From Leishmania panamensis (taxonomy: Eukaryota > Euglenozoa > Kinetoplastea > Trypanosomatida > Trypanosomatidae), in the NCBI RefSeq assembly GCF_000755165.1, contig NC_025857.1:1-64000 (forward strand): 64,000 nucleotides of DNA. The letters run 5' to 3'. Each line of letters opens with the position of its first letter. Position 1 is the first letter of the stretch. The notes under the pieces were generated by a model. That model made no database searches. It saw only the letters and a list, made by a program, of their open reading frames with translations, and was not told where the DNA came from. The position numbers and the translations under genes were made by a program. This document shows positions 61,870 to 64,000 of the stretch, piece by piece.

Positions 61870-62436
61870 GAAGCTCAGCTGGCCGGGGGGTATCGCACGT
61901 GAACAAGGCACGGAGAGATCCGCACCAACCAGCCCCGAAGCGCACGTGTGCGAAACACGCGGCATCTCCCACACCCGACCGAGTGGGCTGGTGCAGCACA
62001 GATGCCGGAAGCATGGCGGGAGCACCCCAAGCGGCACTATCAAGTCCTCCAGACTCCGCTCTGGAGAGTCTCCGAGGGACTTGACCTGTGGCTGGCCGGC
62101 CTCCTCCTCGAACCCATCGGGCATGCACCCGGACCACCCTTTGTTACCCGCACGGCAGACGCTACCGCCTCCGCCCTCGAGCTGGGCCCTGAACGCGGCC
62201 CGTTCGCACCAAGGCGCGGCGTCCACCCACAAGTCCGGGTAGTCCCCATCGCGCAGCGCGTACCCAGGGAAAGACGAGAAGGGGGCCCGTGAGACGCATG
62301 GCCCGACTCCGCGGCAGGCGGCTTGTCCCAGGCAACCAAGATTGGGTTGTGGGGGGACAGACGTCGGTAGACTGTGGCTGCAAGCCTGTGCCTGCTAAGT
62401 TGCTTGTGGTAGAAGAAATAGATAGAAAGAAAAGCT
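61870..62436 (+). mobile_element. Possible SIDER-like retroposon
   Basis: A GC-rich, non-repetitive block of about 560 bases stands out from the low-complexity spacer around it and ends with an A-rich stretch (62410-62436) that could be a decayed poly-A tail. Location in a 3' UTR, size and tail fit SIDER elements, the truncated retroposons of Leishmania. I could not recognise the family hallmark by eye. Confidence 0.3.
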
Positions 62437-62884
62437 GCTCGTTTCTCTCTCTTGTGCTGTCCTCGTGATGTTACACCGACGTGCGTGGGGCATTGCCGAC
62501 ATACGGCTGCGCTCGCACTCTGTGTTGTGTCTACGCTTGCCTCTAGCACCCATCCGCTACCTCTCCCTCCCCCCTCTTGGGCATTACACACACATGCACA
62601 CACACACGCAGGTGTTCACTCAATCAAGGCTTGTTGTTGGGTAGTGCCAATCTCCCCCCTCCCCCCCTCCTCTCTCTCTTGTGCAGAAGGGCGGCTATAT
62701 TTTTTTTTTTACGGACATTAGGGGACACCCCACCCACACAGACAAGCGCATGGTGGCACCTCGCTTGTGCATTGCGCCTACTTTCCTCGCTCTGACGTTC
62801 GGGTCGCTGCCTTCCACCGCTGCGCTCCTCCTCCCCTGTGCGTAGGCGTGGTTGACGCCCTCGCGCACACTCACGCGTCGCCTC

Positions 62885-62906
62885 GTGTGTGTGTGTGTGT
62901 GTGTGT
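62885..62906 (+). repeat. (GT)11 microsatellite
   Basis: Uninterrupted GT repeat in the terminal spacer. A second short GT run follows at about 63025-63043. Confidence 0.85.
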
Positions 62907-64000
62907 TCTTCGCCTTCTCGTGCCAACGTCTTGTGGAGCTTTTTCTTCTCCGTCGAACTTCTCGCGCCTACAGGGACACTGGAGAGCGCTGCGTGAGCGC
63001 TTGTCTGTGAGCGTGTCTGCGTGTCTGTGTGTGTGTGTGTGTGGGTGGGTGGGTTTGTGCTTATCATTCTTATCCCCCGCCCTTCCTGCTACACTGCAGA
63101 CGACGCTGCTGGCTACAGAAGCATCTCGCGTCTTTCCTGGCGCTAACGTCCTCCTGCCCTCTCGCCGTTTTACTGGGCCCACCGTGTCTCTTCTCTCCAC
63201 GCTCTACAGCTTGAGTCTCCTCCTTCTCTTCCGGCACCATATCTGCCTCTCTCGTGGGCTTTCCATCGTCACTGTGGCTTTACCTCGCCCACATACATCA
63301 CGGTCCTCCTCCCTTGTCTCTCGCTGCTTTCTTTTCCCGTGCTCCTACTCTCCCCCACTACGCCGTGTTTGGTTTGGTCCTGTTCTCTGGTGAGTCGGCG
63401 CCGTGCAGGAGCGTGTGGGGTGTGCGTCTCTCACGACATCCCCTTCTGTGTCTTCCACCTTGCTTCATTGACTAGCAGTGCGCATTGTTCTCTTGCTTCT
63501 TCTGTCTCTTCAAGCCTGTTCTCGAGTGAGTAGAGCTGACAGGCATCGCTGTCATTGTCCTCAACCCTACCCCTCAGCTGCGTGCTTCGCAGATTTGCTG
63601 TGGTGTTTCGCCAGGACGCCATTTCACACAAGGATGAACAGACGACCGCATCCTTTGCCACTTTGATCTCCCCTGTGTTATCGTGTGTGTCCGCGCCCAG
63701 GCGAGTCGTACTGGTATCCAAAGTCCTCCAAGCGTTGTTCTCAGCTGCAGACGAGAAGCCGTGCTCGGTAGGTGCTGTTTCATATAGACCGGGCGCACCC
63801 ACCGTACATCGCACTTGTTCGAGCTATCCTGTCCCCCCCCCGTCCCTGTAGGTGCGGCTCTGTGTGTGTGTGTGTGAGCCCGTGTACTGGGGTAAAGCGA
63901 AGGTAGCCGCATTCGTGGGCTCCCAGCCGCTGCCTCTTTATACATCTCTTTCTACCTGCATTCGCCTACTTTAATTGGCCCTACAACACTTTCGTTTTTC

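Larger units (their letters stand above)
61201..64000. other. Terminal spacer, 3' UTR and upstream region of an unseen gene
   Basis: 2.8 kb. The first part is the 3' UTR of the ubiquitin hydrolase gene. A GC-rich block at about 61870-62436 is listed separately as a possible retroposon. The end is T/C-rich with several pyrimidine tracts, expected upstream of the next gene. A 208-codon frame at 62767-63393 consists mostly of repeats and hydrophobic low complexity and is not supported. Confidence 0.6.

Noticed and set aside
62767..63393. 208-codon frame near the right end
   Set aside because: Much of it is encoded by GT repeats and pyrimidine tracts; it fits untranslated sequence.
1..64000. CRISPR arrays, bacterial operons, ribosome binding sites, rRNA or tRNA genes
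   Set aside because: The spacers are eukaryotic trypanosomatid in character; I saw no direct-repeat/spacer array, no tRNA-like cloverleaf and no rRNA sequence. tRNAscan or Infernal could still find something I missed.

Overview
The window reads as nuclear DNA of a trypanosomatid of the Leishmania type. All 23 protein genes I support lie on the + strand, without recognisable introns. They are separated by long pyrimidine-rich, low-complexity spacers in which a polypyrimidine tract followed by AG sits upstream of the start codon. That is the layout of a polycistronic unit processed by trans-splicing and polyadenylation. Most coding regions are GC-rich at codon third positions, and several protein families are in divergent, kinetoplastid-style forms. 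A decayed tyrosine-recombinase retroelement of the TATE/VIPER kind agrees with a Leishmaniinae host, but the species cannot be fixed from the sequence.

Layout. 1-1639 holds no supported gene. 1640-10430 is compact: a longin-like hypothetical protein with unusually low GC3, eIF2B alpha, a PITH-domain protein, proteasome beta1, a DAP3/mS29-like mitochondrial ribosomal GTPase, one doubtful and one small hypothetical protein, and a PPP-family pseudophosphatase. 11110-18460 carries an isochorismatase-fold hydrolase, a coiled-coil protein, a 90-residue tail-anchored candidate, a hypothetical protein followed by a strong stem-loop, and a helical-repeat protein with a mitochondrial-type presequence. 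About 19397-22960 is a degenerate DIRS-like retroelement. 23657-34142 carries a Plus3-RING protein, a FYVE-variant coiled-coil protein and a 1375-residue coiled-coil protein.

34143-42257 is gene-poor. It holds one CDK-like kinase gene (38012-39769) framed by two 607-bp inverted repeats (35001-35607 and 40227-40833) that differ only by two single-base indels. In Leishmania such pairs are known substrates for linear amplicon formation, which makes this the most interesting structure in the window. 42258-61200 holds a divergent APH-1 (gamma-secretase subunit) candidate, an LRR protein, an IQ+PHD protein, an unrecognised 915-residue protein and a 1623-residue ubiquitin hydrolase. The last 2.8 kb contains a possible SIDER-like retroposon and untranslated sequence.

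The genes do not form one pathway, as expected for trypanosomatid polycistrons. They mix translation (eIF2B alpha, mS29), protein turnover (proteasome beta1, ubiquitin hydrolase, RING protein), signalling (CDK-like kinase, pseudophosphatase) and membrane or cytoskeletal proteins. Regulation would be mostly post-transcriptional. Start codons given here are the first in-frame ATG that fits the splice-acceptor layout and family length; none was tested.
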